Source of the DNA: Promethearchaeota archaeon
GTDB lineage: Archaea; Asgardarchaeota; Lokiarchaeia; Sigyniarchaeales; SOKP01
Assembly (NCBI GenBank): GCA_019057355.1
Contig: DXJM01000444.1
Location: forward strand, 1 to 25,389
DNA length: 25,389 nt
Direction of reading: 5' to 3'
In this document: positions 7,746 to 15,636 of the stretch, piece after piece
Numbering within the stretch: position 1 is the first letter of the stretch
Layout of the letters: each line of letters begins with the position of its first letter
Translations under genes and position numbers: made by a program
Notes under the pieces: model-generated
What the model was told of the DNA's origin: nothing
The model's input: only the letters and a program-made list of their open reading frames with translations
Databases searched by the model: none

Positions 7746-9557
7746 TTACATCCCCCACCAAGGGTGACTTGTCTTTCTCATTAAGAGGATATATTCTCGC
7801 AACATTTCTTTTTGATCTGATGTTAAATCATTTAAAAACCTCGCCATTATCTGTCTCACGTGTGATTCTGGAAGGTTAACATATAACGTTTCATCCTTTC
7901 CAATATCCCTTCCTATTTCTATTCCACGAATGGATACTGCTATTTCAGAACCCTTTTCGGCTTTTTCCATAGTTTGCCCCTTATCCTGTAATTGATGGAT
8001 TCTACCTACCTTTTTACCCTTATCGGTAATTAACAAGACTTTTGGTTTTAGGGTTCCACCTTCAATTAATACTCCAAACACTGCGGGATTGGAATTTCTA
8101 AACACGTATTCGGGGAGCATTTTAATTTTTGCAGGCAACCAAAGTTCTCCCAAATGCTTCGCGGTATCTTCTGCCTTTCTCGTTTCGGCGTATTCAATAA
8201 ATTCGTCTGATAAACGATATATTACATTATTTGTAAAAATTCTAATATTATCTTTAAAAGCTTGTTCTTGGGCATCAGGCAATACGGGAACATTGAATCC
8301 TAATACAACTGCGGAATATGGATCAAAGTCTTGGACAATGCTTGCATTAATTATATCTTCTTTTTTTATTGGTCCAACATCAGCAATGCTTATTTTAATA
8401 TTATTTTTTGTAAAATGACTTTCCAAGGCTTCCAAAGAGCCTAAGGTATCCGCCTTGAGTACAACTCCTGCCTTATCCGTTTTAATCCTGATAGCATCGA
8501 CTTCCTCTTCAATTTCTTTATATACTTGAGCTTCTTCTGTTTGATTTGCGACAACTCTAAAGGGAGAACCTGCAACGACATCATCAATATTAGGAGCTAA
8601 GATCTTGATTCCCGCTGCTGCTGTAATAAGATCAACCGAATCAAATTTTTGTCTTGGATCTCTTATTTCATCTAAAGGTTTTGGAAGCAGTAAAGCTCTT
8701 ATCTTTGACTTAATTGGCTTTTCCAAACCGCCTACAATGAAATCATCCCCTTTAATAATGACACCATCATATATCAACACGTCCATTGTTTTTCCTTGTC
8801 CTTTTTCTTTCTTGACTTCTAAGACGACTCCCTTGGCAGCTCCCTCTGAGAATTTCAAGTTCTTTGAAAGATATTGTTGAACCAATCCCATTAATATCAT
8901 CAATAATGTCGAAATTCCCTCGCCGGTTTTTGCGCTTGTGGGAACTATGGCTAGCTTTTTTGTGAAATCTTTAATTTTGTGATATACATCACAATCCTTG
9001 AAGCCCTCTTCAAGGAAATTTCCAATAATCTCAAATAATTTCTCATCAAGAAATTCTTTTACGTGAGGTTTTTGTTTATTATACGAGTCTAAAAAATCAG
9101 CATCTTGGATTGACTTCCATCCTGAAATTCTATCTATCTTATTTGCTGCAATGATGAAGGGAGTTTTTCTCTCACGTAAGATGCGAACAGATTCCCAGGT
9201 AATTGGCATGGTTCCAGCAGTCACATCAATAACTAAAATGGCTATATCTGCCACGGCTCCACCCCTCCTCCTCAGATTCATAAATGCCGCATGTCCAGGT
9301 GTATCGACGATTAATAATCCAGGAAGCTTTATATCTTTTTGAGCAAATTCCTGCTTTGATTTTTTCAGAAATTCCTTGATGTCTTCAACAGGAAAATAGG
9401 AAGCACCTATATGCTGCGTAATTCCTGCTGCTTCCCTCTGTTGAACTATTGTTCCCCGGATATAATCTAAAAGAGACGTTTTTCCATGGTCTATATGTCC
9501 AAGTATGCATGCTATTGGAGCTCTGATTGCTTTTTCTCCTTTTTGTTCCATTCCCAT
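7746..9557 (-). CDS. infB: Translation initiation factor IF5B (aIF5B/IF2-type GTPase)
   Basis: A universal initiation GTPase that promotes subunit joining and initiator tRNA placement. The G domain has G1 GHIDHGKTS (20-28), switch I AAGITQHIGA (43-52), G3 DTPGHAAF (85-92) and G4 NKID (139-142). Domains II-IV follow, and the protein ends in the archaeal tail MRKTSHPWWGM. At 603 residues without a long N-terminal extension it has the compact archaeal form, and no intein is present. Start choice is between ATG at 9557 (MGMEQ) and ATG at 9551 (MEQ); the first is directly preceded by GTGA. The neighbouring - strand genes, uvrA upstream and the CCA enzyme downstream, are separated by 118 and 99 bp, so it may be its own transcription unit. 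Confidence 0.95.
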   Translation of the reverse strand: MGMEQKGEKAIRAPIACILGHIDHGKTSLLDYIRGTIVQQREAAGITQHIGASYFPVEDIKEFLKKSKQEFAQKDIKLPGLLIVDTPGHAAFMNLRRRGGAVADIAILVIDVTAGTMPITWESVRILRERKTPFIIAANKIDRISGWKSIQDADFLDSYNKQKPHVKEFLDEKLFEIIGNFLEEGFKDCDVYHKIKDFTKKLAIVPTSAKTGEGISTLLMILMGLVQQYLSKNLKFSEGAAKGVVLEVKKEKGQGKTMDVLIYDGVIIKGDDFIVGGLEKPIKSKIRALLLPKPLDEIRDPRQKFDSVDLITAAAGIKILAPNIDDVVAGSPFRVVANQTEEAQVYKEIEEEVDAIRIKTDKAGVVLKADTLGSLEALESHFTKNNIKISIADVGPIKKEDIINASIVQDFDPYSAVVLGFNVPVLPDAQEQAFKDNIRIFTNNVIYRLSDEFIEYAETRKAEDTAKHLGELWLPAKIKMLPEYVFRNSNPAVFGVLIEGGTLKPKVLLITDKGKKVGRIHQLQDKGQTMEKAEKGSEIAVSIRGIEIGRDIGKDETLYVNLPESHVRQIMARFLNDLTSDQKEMLREYILLMRKTSHPWWGM

Positions 9558-9600
9558 TCACGTGTTTGAGTAATAAAATACTAACTATATGATATACTTG

Positions 9601-9610
9601 TTATATAATA
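9601..9610 (-). promoter_or_regulatory. Candidate TATA box for infB
   Basis: On the - strand this reads TATTATATAA, 44-53 nt upstream of the first ATG of infB, giving a predicted leader of about 20 nt. It lies just downstream (in the direction of transcription) of the 18-bp palindrome at 9618-9635. Confidence 0.35.
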
Positions 9611-9617
9611 GAATCAT

Positions 9618-9635
9618 GTTCTAAAGATTTAGAAC
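9618..9635. promoter_or_regulatory. 18-bp perfect palindrome upstream of infB
   Basis: GTTCTAAA-GA-TTTAGAAC is a perfect 8-bp inverted repeat with a 2-bp spacer. It sits between the uvrA stop codon and the candidate infB TATA box, where a dimeric transcription factor could bind. A stem-loop in the uvrA 3' end is the alternative. No second copy was noticed in the window. Confidence 0.35.
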
Positions 9636-9675
9636 TTTTCTACTTATGAAGTAATAATCGCTACGAAAATGAATT

Positions 9676-12546
9676 TTATTTGGTCATTAGATATTTTTTC
9701 AGATATTTCGCAGTATATGACCTTGAATTAGGAATAATATCTTCGGGTGCACCCATTACAACAATTTTTCCACCTTTTTCCCCACCTTCCGGTCCAAGGT
9801 CTATGATATAATCTGCCGATTTAATTATTTCCATATTATGCTCTATAATGATAACACTATTGCCCATATCTACCAATCTTTGGAGTACTTTTAATAAAAT
9901 TTTAATATCATAAATACTTAAACCTGTTGTCGGTTCATCTAGTATATACAAGGTATTTCCCGTGCTCTTTTTTCGTAATTCTCGTGCAATCTTTAACCTT
10001 TGAGATTCGCCCCCACTTAACGTTGTAGAAGACTGACCTAATTCGAGATATCCTAATCCAACATCTACAACGGTTTGTAATGTTCTTTTGAGATGAGGAA
10101 AATTATCAAAAAGCTGTAATGCATGATCGAAAGTCATAGCTAAAATGTCAGATATTGTATAATCTTTAAATTTGATTTCTAATGTTTCAGCATTATATCG
10201 AAGTCCCTTACACTGATCACATTTGATATATACATCTGGCAGGAAATACATTTCTTTCAATATATATCCCGTACCTCCACAATTTTTGCAATGTCCCGCT
10301 GTCGTGTTAAAGCTAAATCTTCCTTTTTTATAACCACGAGCTTTTGCTTCGGGTAAAGATTCAAAGATTTCTCTAATATAGTCCATTGCTTTTGTATAAG
10401 TTGCAGGTACTGAGCGTGGAGTTCTTCCTATTGGAGATTGATCAATATCAATAATTTTATCTATATCCTGGTACCCTACAATTTTATCAAAATCTCCTGG
10501 TATCATTCGAGAACTACGAGTATTTATCAAATTATGCAATCCCTTAAACAAGCATTCAATGATCAAGCTTGTCTTTCCAGCACCAGAAACTCCTGTCACG
10601 CATGTCAAGACACCAAGAGGTATTTTAACATCGATCCCTTTTAAATTATGTTCTCTTGCACCAAGAATTTCTATAAAATTATTATGCGGAACGCGCCTTG
10701 ATTGAGGAAGGTCAATTTTTTCTCTTCCAGATAAATATTTTGCAGTTAAGGTGTCTTTATCGAGGATCTCTTCCAATGGACCTTCTGCTACTATTTTTCC
10801 TCCTTGTTCTCCTGCAAGAGGTCCTAAATCGATAACATGATCTGCACTTCTAATGATTTCTTCATCATGCTCTACAACAACAACGCTATTTCCTAAATCC
10901 CTTAATTTTTTCAGCATGGTAATTAAACGAGTTATATCTCGGGCATGAAGACCCACAGAGGGCTCATCAAGCACGTACAATACTCCAACTAAACTCGATC
11001 CTAATTGGGTTGCTAGTCTAATTCTCTCTGCCTCACCTACAGAAAGGGTATCTGACCTCCTGCTCAATTGAATGTAATCAAGACCTACATTTTCCAAGAA
11101 TGATAATCTCTCAGTAATTTCTTTTAACACCTCTTTTACAATTACTTGTTGGATTTCATTCAATTTGAGTTTTTTAAAATAGCTTAAAGCATCTTTAACT
11201 GAAAGACTTGATAATTCCGCAATATTTAAATCATTGATAGTTACGGCTCTACTCTCTGCCTTTATCCTCTGACCAGCACATTCAGGACAATTTGCTAGAT
11301 TCATAAAACTTTCATAAATTTCTCTGCCTTGGTCTGATTGAGTTTCCATGTATCTTCGGTAGAGAATTGGAATGATACCTTCAAAAGGTCGATTTGTTTC
11401 CCATGAAGAAAAAATCCCATTCTTGGTATTTTGATAAGAATTTTTCTCACTTTTAAGGTGAAAATTAAGATTTTCTTCTCCAGAACCATACAATAGCTTG
11501 TTTAATTTTTCAGGATCGATATCCTTAATTGAGGTTTTTTTGAGGTCAAATCCATAATGATTTGCAACTTGTTCGAGCATTTGCCATGAATAACCCCCTA
11601 AAGATCGGAATCCTGGAATATTTCTTATCCCGCTCTCTTGTATTGGAAAAGAAAGGTCGTTCCCTAAAATTAATTGATAATCGAATTCTAAAACGGTTCC
11701 TAATCCATTGCATGACCTGCAACTCCCATGTGGAATGTTAAAGGAAAATTGCTTGTGATCGAGAGGGGGAAGGGATATTTGGCAATCTAAACATGCATAG
11801 TGTTCTGAATAGATTCTCTGCTCTTTGCCTATAACTTCGATAACAATTAATCCTTCAGAGAGAGCTAAAGCCGTTTCTATTGAATCTGCAAGTCTAGTTC
11901 GGATATCATCAGTCATAACTAACCTATCAATTATAACGATAATGTCATGCTTGATATTTTTTTCAAGAATAATTTCTTCATCAAGGGTATAGTATATTCC
12001 ATCGATTTCAACCCTCGCGTACCCTTTCTTTCTTAAATCTTGAAAAAGATCCTTGTATTCCCCCTTTCTATCTCTAATTAAAGGTGATTTTATAACAAAT
12101 TTTTCATTTTTTTTTACTAATGTTAGAACTTGATTGATGATTTGTTGGGGCGTTTGGGGATTGATTTCTTTTCCACAATTTGGACAATGAGGAATCCCAA
12201 TATTGGCAAATAAAAGCCTGTAATAATCATAAATCTCTGTTACAGTACCCACAGTGCTTCTAGGATTCTTGGAAAGAGGTTTTTGTTCTATTGCAATCGC
12301 AGGTGATAATCCTTCTATAGAATCAACATCCGGTTTGTCCATTTCACCAAGAAATTGTCTTGCATAACTAGAAAGGGACTCTAAAAATCTTCTTTGCCCT
12401 TCTGCGAATAATGTATCGATGACTAAAGAGCTCTTTCCACATCCCGAAACACCAGTTACGACTACAAGTTTATTTCGTGGAATTTTAACGTTTATATTCT
12501 TTAAATTATTTTGTCTAGCCCCTTTTACTACAATAAATTCGTTCAT
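9676..12546 (-). CDS. uvrA: Excinuclease ABC subunit A (UvrA)
   Basis: The damage-recognition ATPase of bacterial-type nucleotide excision repair, 956 residues, full length. NBD1 has Walker A GVSGCGKSS (32-40). The UvrB-binding insertion (about 125-250) is flanked by zinc cysteine pairs C121/C124 and C252/C255 with C276/C279; a further pair is C420/C423. Signature LSVGEAERIRL (501-511) and Walker B VLDEPS (525-530) follow. NBD2 has Walker A GVSGAGKTS (652-660), a zinc module C753/C756 and C776/C779, signature LSGGESQR (843-850) and Walker B ILDEPTTGL (868-876). The first signature departs from the usual LSGGEAQR, and TGLH is TGLS after the second Walker B. UvrB is encoded 4.2 kb away; UvrC is not in the window. 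Its presence in an archaeon implies ancient or recent transfer from bacteria. Confidence 0.96.
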   Translation of the reverse strand: MNEFIVVKGARQNNLKNINVKIPRNKLVVVTGVSGCGKSSLVIDTLFAEGQRRFLESLSSYARQFLGEMDKPDVDSIEGLSPAIAIEQKPLSKNPRSTVGTVTEIYDYYRLLFANIGIPHCPNCGKEINPQTPQQIINQVLTLVKKNEKFVIKSPLIRDRKGEYKDLFQDLRKKGYARVEIDGIYYTLDEEIILEKNIKHDIIVIIDRLVMTDDIRTRLADSIETALALSEGLIVIEVIGKEQRIYSEHYACLDCQISLPPLDHKQFSFNIPHGSCRSCNGLGTVLEFDYQLILGNDLSFPIQESGIRNIPGFRSLGGYSWQMLEQVANHYGFDLKKTSIKDIDPEKLNKLLYGSGEENLNFHLKSEKNSYQNTKNGIFSSWETNRPFEGIIPILYRRYMETQSDQGREIYESFMNLANCPECAGQRIKAESRAVTINDLNIAELSSLSVKDALSYFKKLKLNEIQQVIVKEVLKEITERLSFLENVGLDYIQLSRRSDTLSVGEAERIRLATQLGSSLVGVLYVLDEPSVGLHARDITRLITMLKKLRDLGNSVVVVEHDEEIIRSADHVIDLGPLAGEQGGKIVAEGPLEEILDKDTLTAKYLSGREKIDLPQSRRVPHNNFIEILGAREHNLKGIDVKIPLGVLTCVTGVSGAGKTSLIIECLFKGLHNLINTRSSRMIPGDFDKIVGYQDIDKIIDIDQSPIGRTPRSVPATYTKAMDYIREIFESLPEAKARGYKKGRFSFNTTAGHCKNCGGTGYILKEMYFLPDVYIKCDQCKGLRYNAETLEIKFKDYTISDILAMTFDHALQLFDNFPHLKRTLQTVVDVGLGYLELGQSSTTLSGGESQRLKIARELRKKSTGNTLYILDEPTTGLSIYDIKILLKVLQRLVDMGNSVIIIEHNMEIIKSADYIIDLGPEGGEKGGKIVVMGAPEDIIPNSRSYTAKYLKKYLMTK

Positions 12547-12643
12547 GATTCATTAATATTAGTATCGTCGTAATATAAAATTTTAAAACCAACTTAGATA
12601 TAATTTAATTGATTCTAATCTTTGAAAACTTATGTAATTATAT

Positions 12644-12653
12644 CTTTTAAATA
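12644..12653 (+). promoter_or_regulatory. Candidate TATA box for the small membrane protein gene
   Basis: CTTTTAAATA lies 54-63 nt before the ATG at 12707, in the divergent region shared with uvrA. A start about 25 nt downstream would leave a leader of about 30 nt carrying the Shine-Dalgarno site. Confidence 0.35.
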
Positions 12654-12691
12654 ATAAATCCGTTTTAAAATACTAATTTAATGATTAACAT

Positions 12692-12699
12692 GGAGGTGA
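12692..12699 (+). promoter_or_regulatory. Strong Shine-Dalgarno site
   Basis: GGAGGTGA ends 7 nt before the ATG at 12707 and is fully complementary to the conserved 3' end of archaeal 16S rRNA. It fixes the start codon of the 62-residue membrane protein and is much stronger than any site before the other genes here. Confidence 0.8.
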
Positions 12700-12706
12700 A
12701 AAATTA

Positions 12707-12895
12707 ATGAGAAAAGATTTTATTTGGATGGTTGTTTCCAGCATGCTTTTCATATTTTCAATGATATCTGGTGGTGCCGCAGCTATCTTAGTTCAAGGAG
12801 GATTGTATGATTTTATCTATGCAGTTCATAAGATCATATCGGTATTAGCGTTTATTATCTTTATTGTAACAATAGTAATTGTTTATAAAAGATGA
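12707..12895 (+). CDS. Small two-helix membrane protein, unknown function
   Basis: A 62-residue hydrophobic peptide. Two predicted membrane segments (about 5-30 and 39-59) are joined by a short loop containing one acidic residue (GGLYDF). Lysine and arginine at both ends (MRKDF, YKR) suggest a hairpin with both termini in the cytoplasm. No family is recognised. The perfect ribosome binding site, and coding potential matched to hydrophobic codons through the whole frame, make it a real gene despite its size. It is divergent from uvrA and convergent with the seven-helix protein gene, so it appears monocistronic. Confidence 0.7.
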   Translation: MRKDFIWMVVSSMLFIFSMISGGAAAILVQGGLYDFIYAVHKIISVLAFIIFIVTIVIVYKR

Positions 12896-13036
12896 TGGCA
12901 TTTCTTTTTCAGTCTACTTCTTATTTTTCAAAGAATCGACTTGTTATTGTTATTGATGTTTTAGTTTTTAATTTACCTATATTTTCTATAAAGCTTTAAA
13001 AATATGCAATTTTTGAAAAAAAAGATAGTGCTACAT

Positions 13037-13777
13037 TCATTTTTTAAATTTTCTCCCTAAAAATGAAAATATCAACAATGAACCAACTATCATTAAAACG
13101 CCTCCAACGGGAGTAAATAATATTCTAAAAAGTTCGTTGTTTAAAAGATTTGTTAATAACAACACATCCATATATCCATAAATCAAAATCCATCCAATAA
13201 TAAAATGTGTCCACCTTTTCACATATATCTCGTCAGTTTGTACTTTTAATATGTGAAAAATCTTATATGAATAAAATACTAAGGGTATAGACATCGAAAC
13301 GTGTAAAACCAGCACGAATACGAAGAGTGCGAATGATATTGTTGGTTTCCATAGCGTGGTTTCACTAAATACTATACCTTGAGGAAATAAAAATACTAAT
13401 AAAAGCAAAATAGTATATATTACCGAATACATTATTTGATATCTGGTAGGAAATTCTTTATCCTTTAGTGAATAGTACATTAGTAAGCTGAATAGGGTTA
13501 TGAATACTGCTGCATAATATTCTGAGAATAATGTTATCCCATATAAAATACTATTAAGGAGCTCATCTGTTAAGGGGGCATAAATAATATTCATTAAACC
13601 AGCTACAGTTGTAAATAGATAATACCCACTGAAAACTAGTTTTCTCCTACTTCTTTGGGCTTTATTATGCAATAAAATAAAGGCTAAAATAATACAGATA
13701 CTTATTGCGAAAAGTTGGAATATATAAACTTGAAAAATTCTAGCAGGATCTAATTGATACAGCATCTTTAATATCAC
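13037..13777 (-). CDS. Seven-helix integral membrane protein, unknown function
   Basis: A 246-residue protein with about seven hydrophobic segments (approximately 15-36, 47-67, 76-102, 114-132, 144-172, 188-210 and 216-241). Short charged loops include QRSRRK (41-46) after helix 1, and the C-terminus is basic (GRKFKK). No catalytic motif, retinal-type lysine or metal cluster is obvious. Topology and size recall the 7TM sensory input modules found before histidine kinases, but no kinase or output domain is fused or adjacent, so this is only a resemblance. The insertion sequence lies 29 bp upstream of its start codon and may have separated it from its native promoter. Confidence 0.75.
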   Translation of the reverse strand: MILKMLYQLDPARIFQVYIFQLFAISICIILAFILLHNKAQRSRRKLVFSGYYLFTTVAGLMNIIYAPLTDELLNSILYGITLFSEYYAAVFITLFSLLMYYSLKDKEFPTRYQIMYSVIYTILLLLVFLFPQGIVFSETTLWKPTISFALFVFVLVLHVSMSIPLVFYSYKIFHILKVQTDEIYVKRWTHFIIGWILIYGYMDVLLLTNLLNNELFRILFTPVGGVLMIVGSLLIFSFLGRKFKK

Positions 13778-13797
13778 TTTTTATTTTTTTTATTTTT

Positions 13798-13806
13798 ATT
13801 TTTTTT
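13798..13806. repeat. Left target-site duplication of the insertion sequence
   Basis: ATTTTTTTT directly abuts the left inverted repeat, and the identical 9-mer at 15628-15636 abuts the right one. The T-run is low complexity, so chance identity is possible. Exact placement at both element ends supports a true duplication. Confidence 0.6.
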
Positions 13807-13828
13807 ATGAGGTAGCAAATTAATCTCA
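13807..13828. repeat. Left terminal inverted repeat
   Basis: It pairs with 15606-15627 at 19 of 22 positions. The outer part (ATGAGG...GCAA) can also fold back on TTGCCTCAT at 13844-13852, which spans the transposase stop codon, forming a small imperfect hairpin that could serve as terminator or transposase landmark. Confidence 0.8.
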
Positions 13829-13848
13829 CCACCGACTAAAATGTTGCC

Positions 13849-15552
13849 TCATTTTCTTTTTTTATTTTGTTGATAGTATTTATTGACATCTACATCAAAT
13901 TGCACGTAGCATTTACTTCTTGCTCTATCCATTGCAGTTATATCCTTGATAATTGAGGTTAATGTGGCTCTTAATTGCTTGATTACCTCCTCAGAGTACT
14001 GTAACACAATGTCAGACTCCAATTCCTCCGGTTCGCAATGTTTTATTCGCAAATAATCTTCGCCCCGAGTAGCCACCATCCGCCATACATTATTTTTTGC
14101 TACTCTACTATATATGGCTTGTTTCTCAACGCTAAATGCTCTCTCCAGATCTGTATTTGTCTTGACGGCTTTTGGAAAATTAAAATATTGAAATAATCCT
14201 GGCAGATACGATTTCCATAGCCGATACCATTCACCCATAATTTCAATCGTTGTTTTCTTCTTGCTTGGCAAGAATGACTTAAATTCTTCCCACCTTGTGG
14301 TGAGGCCTTTCTCTTTGGCAAGGATAAGCACGTTCTCAAATTCTTGTTCAAGATTTTTTACCTTTTTTTCCCGAGATAAAGATTCGTCACCAAAAATCAT
14401 TCGGATTGCTTGAAACTTCTCAAATAAAACCTTTACATCCTTATAAATAGATGTTATTTCTTTAAAAGGCTCTTTTAAAGACTGGATGGTCTTATCCATT
14501 ATTTTGGTAAACTGATAAGTCGGATCAAGAGTAATCTTAACCGCATCCATGTTATTCACATACATCTCAACAGTTTCATAAAGCCAGGTACCTCGTAATT
14601 CCTTTAAAGTTTTGTTTTTGACCTTGACCATGGTTTGTAAATCCTTGTCTGTATTTTCAAAGGCTTCTCTGACAGACACTTTTCCCACGTTTTCAAAATA
14701 AATTTTAGAATCTGGGGAAGCATTGTGAATGTACAGAGCGTTAATCGCTTTTTTTAAAGGCAAATAAATATTACTGTCTAATGCGGTTAAATGGCGCCAC
14801 ATGTTCCGAAGAAAATGGAATTGACAATATTGGTGAGGGATATCGGGATAAAATGTATTATGACATTTGGTGATCGCATTCTGCTTATCGCTAATCCAGC
14901 CGATAATCTTTACCCCATACAGCATCTCGAGCTCTTCTATAGTATCCCGCAACGTTTTATAATCTAGCGAGTCATATTTCCGAGTTGCTAAGACACGATT
15001 GCTTACCAAATCCATGAAGCACCAAATAGACGGAGCCTCATCCCCGGGATCTTGCCCATCAAACCCGAGCAAAATAAATCCTTGCTTTTGGATTATCTCC
15101 TTTGTTTTTTCATCGATTTTTAGAGATTTCAATTGTAGCACATCATCACATATTCGGCGAATTGTATCAATAGAAATGTCCAAATGATGCACATATTTAA
15201 GACGTTTAATTATTTGGCTTGGTTTTGCATTAAAAAGCAAAAACTCATAGGAGATTAATCTAAACACATCCGCTCCAAAATGGCGATCCCCATAATCGAA
15301 CCGAGGACTTGGATTAATTGCAATTTTACTCAACGGGCATTGCTCATTTGTACAAGAGTATAAATTCACGACTTGGTAAATATCGCCTTCTAATGTATGG
15401 ACAAGCTTACCATTATCAGAATAGCGATAAATGACTCCACTCTGGCACGCAATACATTTACAATCCAACTCAGGAGGATAGGAAATTCTGAAAGTATTGT
15501 AATCTTCTGAAAATATTTTTCGATTCACAATAATATAAGTGATCGCACTCAT
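13849..15552 (-). CDS. DDE transposase (IS256/Mutator-like fold)
   Basis: A 567-residue transposase. The N-terminus carries a probable zinc-binding cluster (CKCIAC at 31-36, C67, C72), likely for end recognition, then a helical DNA-binding stretch (about 95-145). The RNase H-like catalytic core follows: first Asp in GFDGQD (D165), second in ISDKQN (D222), then HQYCQFHFLRN (240-250) with the Cys-x-x-His pattern seen after the second Asp in Mutator-type and related enzymes. A mostly helical insertion of about 220 residues precedes the catalytic Glu, placed at E470 in NTDLERAF. The frame is intact and the stop lies 43 nt inside the left element end, so it may be active. Confidence 0.88.
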   Translation of the reverse strand: MSAITYIIVNRKIFSEDYNTFRISYPPELDCKCIACQSGVIYRYSDNGKLVHTLEGDIYQVVNLYSCTNEQCPLSKIAINPSPRFDYGDRHFGADVFRLISYEFLLFNAKPSQIIKRLKYVHHLDISIDTIRRICDDVLQLKSLKIDEKTKEIIQKQGFILLGFDGQDPGDEAPSIWCFMDLVSNRVLATRKYDSLDYKTLRDTIEELEMLYGVKIIGWISDKQNAITKCHNTFYPDIPHQYCQFHFLRNMWRHLTALDSNIYLPLKKAINALYIHNASPDSKIYFENVGKVSVREAFENTDKDLQTMVKVKNKTLKELRGTWLYETVEMYVNNMDAVKITLDPTYQFTKIMDKTIQSLKEPFKEITSIYKDVKVLFEKFQAIRMIFGDESLSREKKVKNLEQEFENVLILAKEKGLTTRWEEFKSFLPSKKKTTIEIMGEWYRLWKSYLPGLFQYFNFPKAVKTNTDLERAFSVEKQAIYSRVAKNNVWRMVATRGEDYLRIKHCEPEELESDIVLQYSEEVIKQLRATLTSIIKDITAMDRARSKCYVQFDVDVNKYYQQNKKRK

Positions 15553-15605
15553 TTTTCAACTTTTCGCTATTTTTGTCGCCGAATATAGCGTGACAGCTTG
15601 GTAAC

Positions 15606-15627
15606 TGAGTTTATTTTGCTACCTAAT
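15606..15627. repeat. Right terminal inverted repeat
   Basis: Inverted partner of 13807-13828. The outermost ten bases read inwards are ATTAGGTAGC. It lies upstream of the transposase start, so the transposase promoter must lie in or next to it. Confidence 0.8.
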
Positions 15628-15636
15628 ATTTTTTTT
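15628..15636. repeat. Right target-site duplication of the insertion sequence
   Basis: ATTTTTTTT, identical to 13798-13806. Its last two bases are part of the TAA stop codon (15635-15637, - strand) of the neighbouring zinc-ribbon gene, so insertion occurred at the very end of that gene and left it intact. Confidence 0.6.

Larger units (their letters stand above)
13807..15627 (-). mobile_element. Complete insertion sequence, 1821 bp, single DDE transposase
   Basis: The element is bounded by imperfect 22-bp terminal inverted repeats. The left end (13807-13828) begins ATGAGGTAGCAAA; the right end (15606-15627), read inwards, begins ATTAGGTAGCAAA; they match at 19 of 22 positions. Each end is flanked by the same 9-bp direct repeat. 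The interior holds one full transposase gene on the - strand. A 9-bp duplication and the transposase layout fit the IS256/Mutator-like superfamily; the exact IS family is not identified. Its composition looks less AT-rich than the flanking genes, consistent with recent arrival. Confidence 0.85.

Noticed and set aside
14100..14351. 83-codon frame on the - strand inside the transposase gene
   Set aside because: It lies wholly within the well-supported transposase in another frame and has no family motif; no sign of a programmed frameshift, since the main frame is intact.
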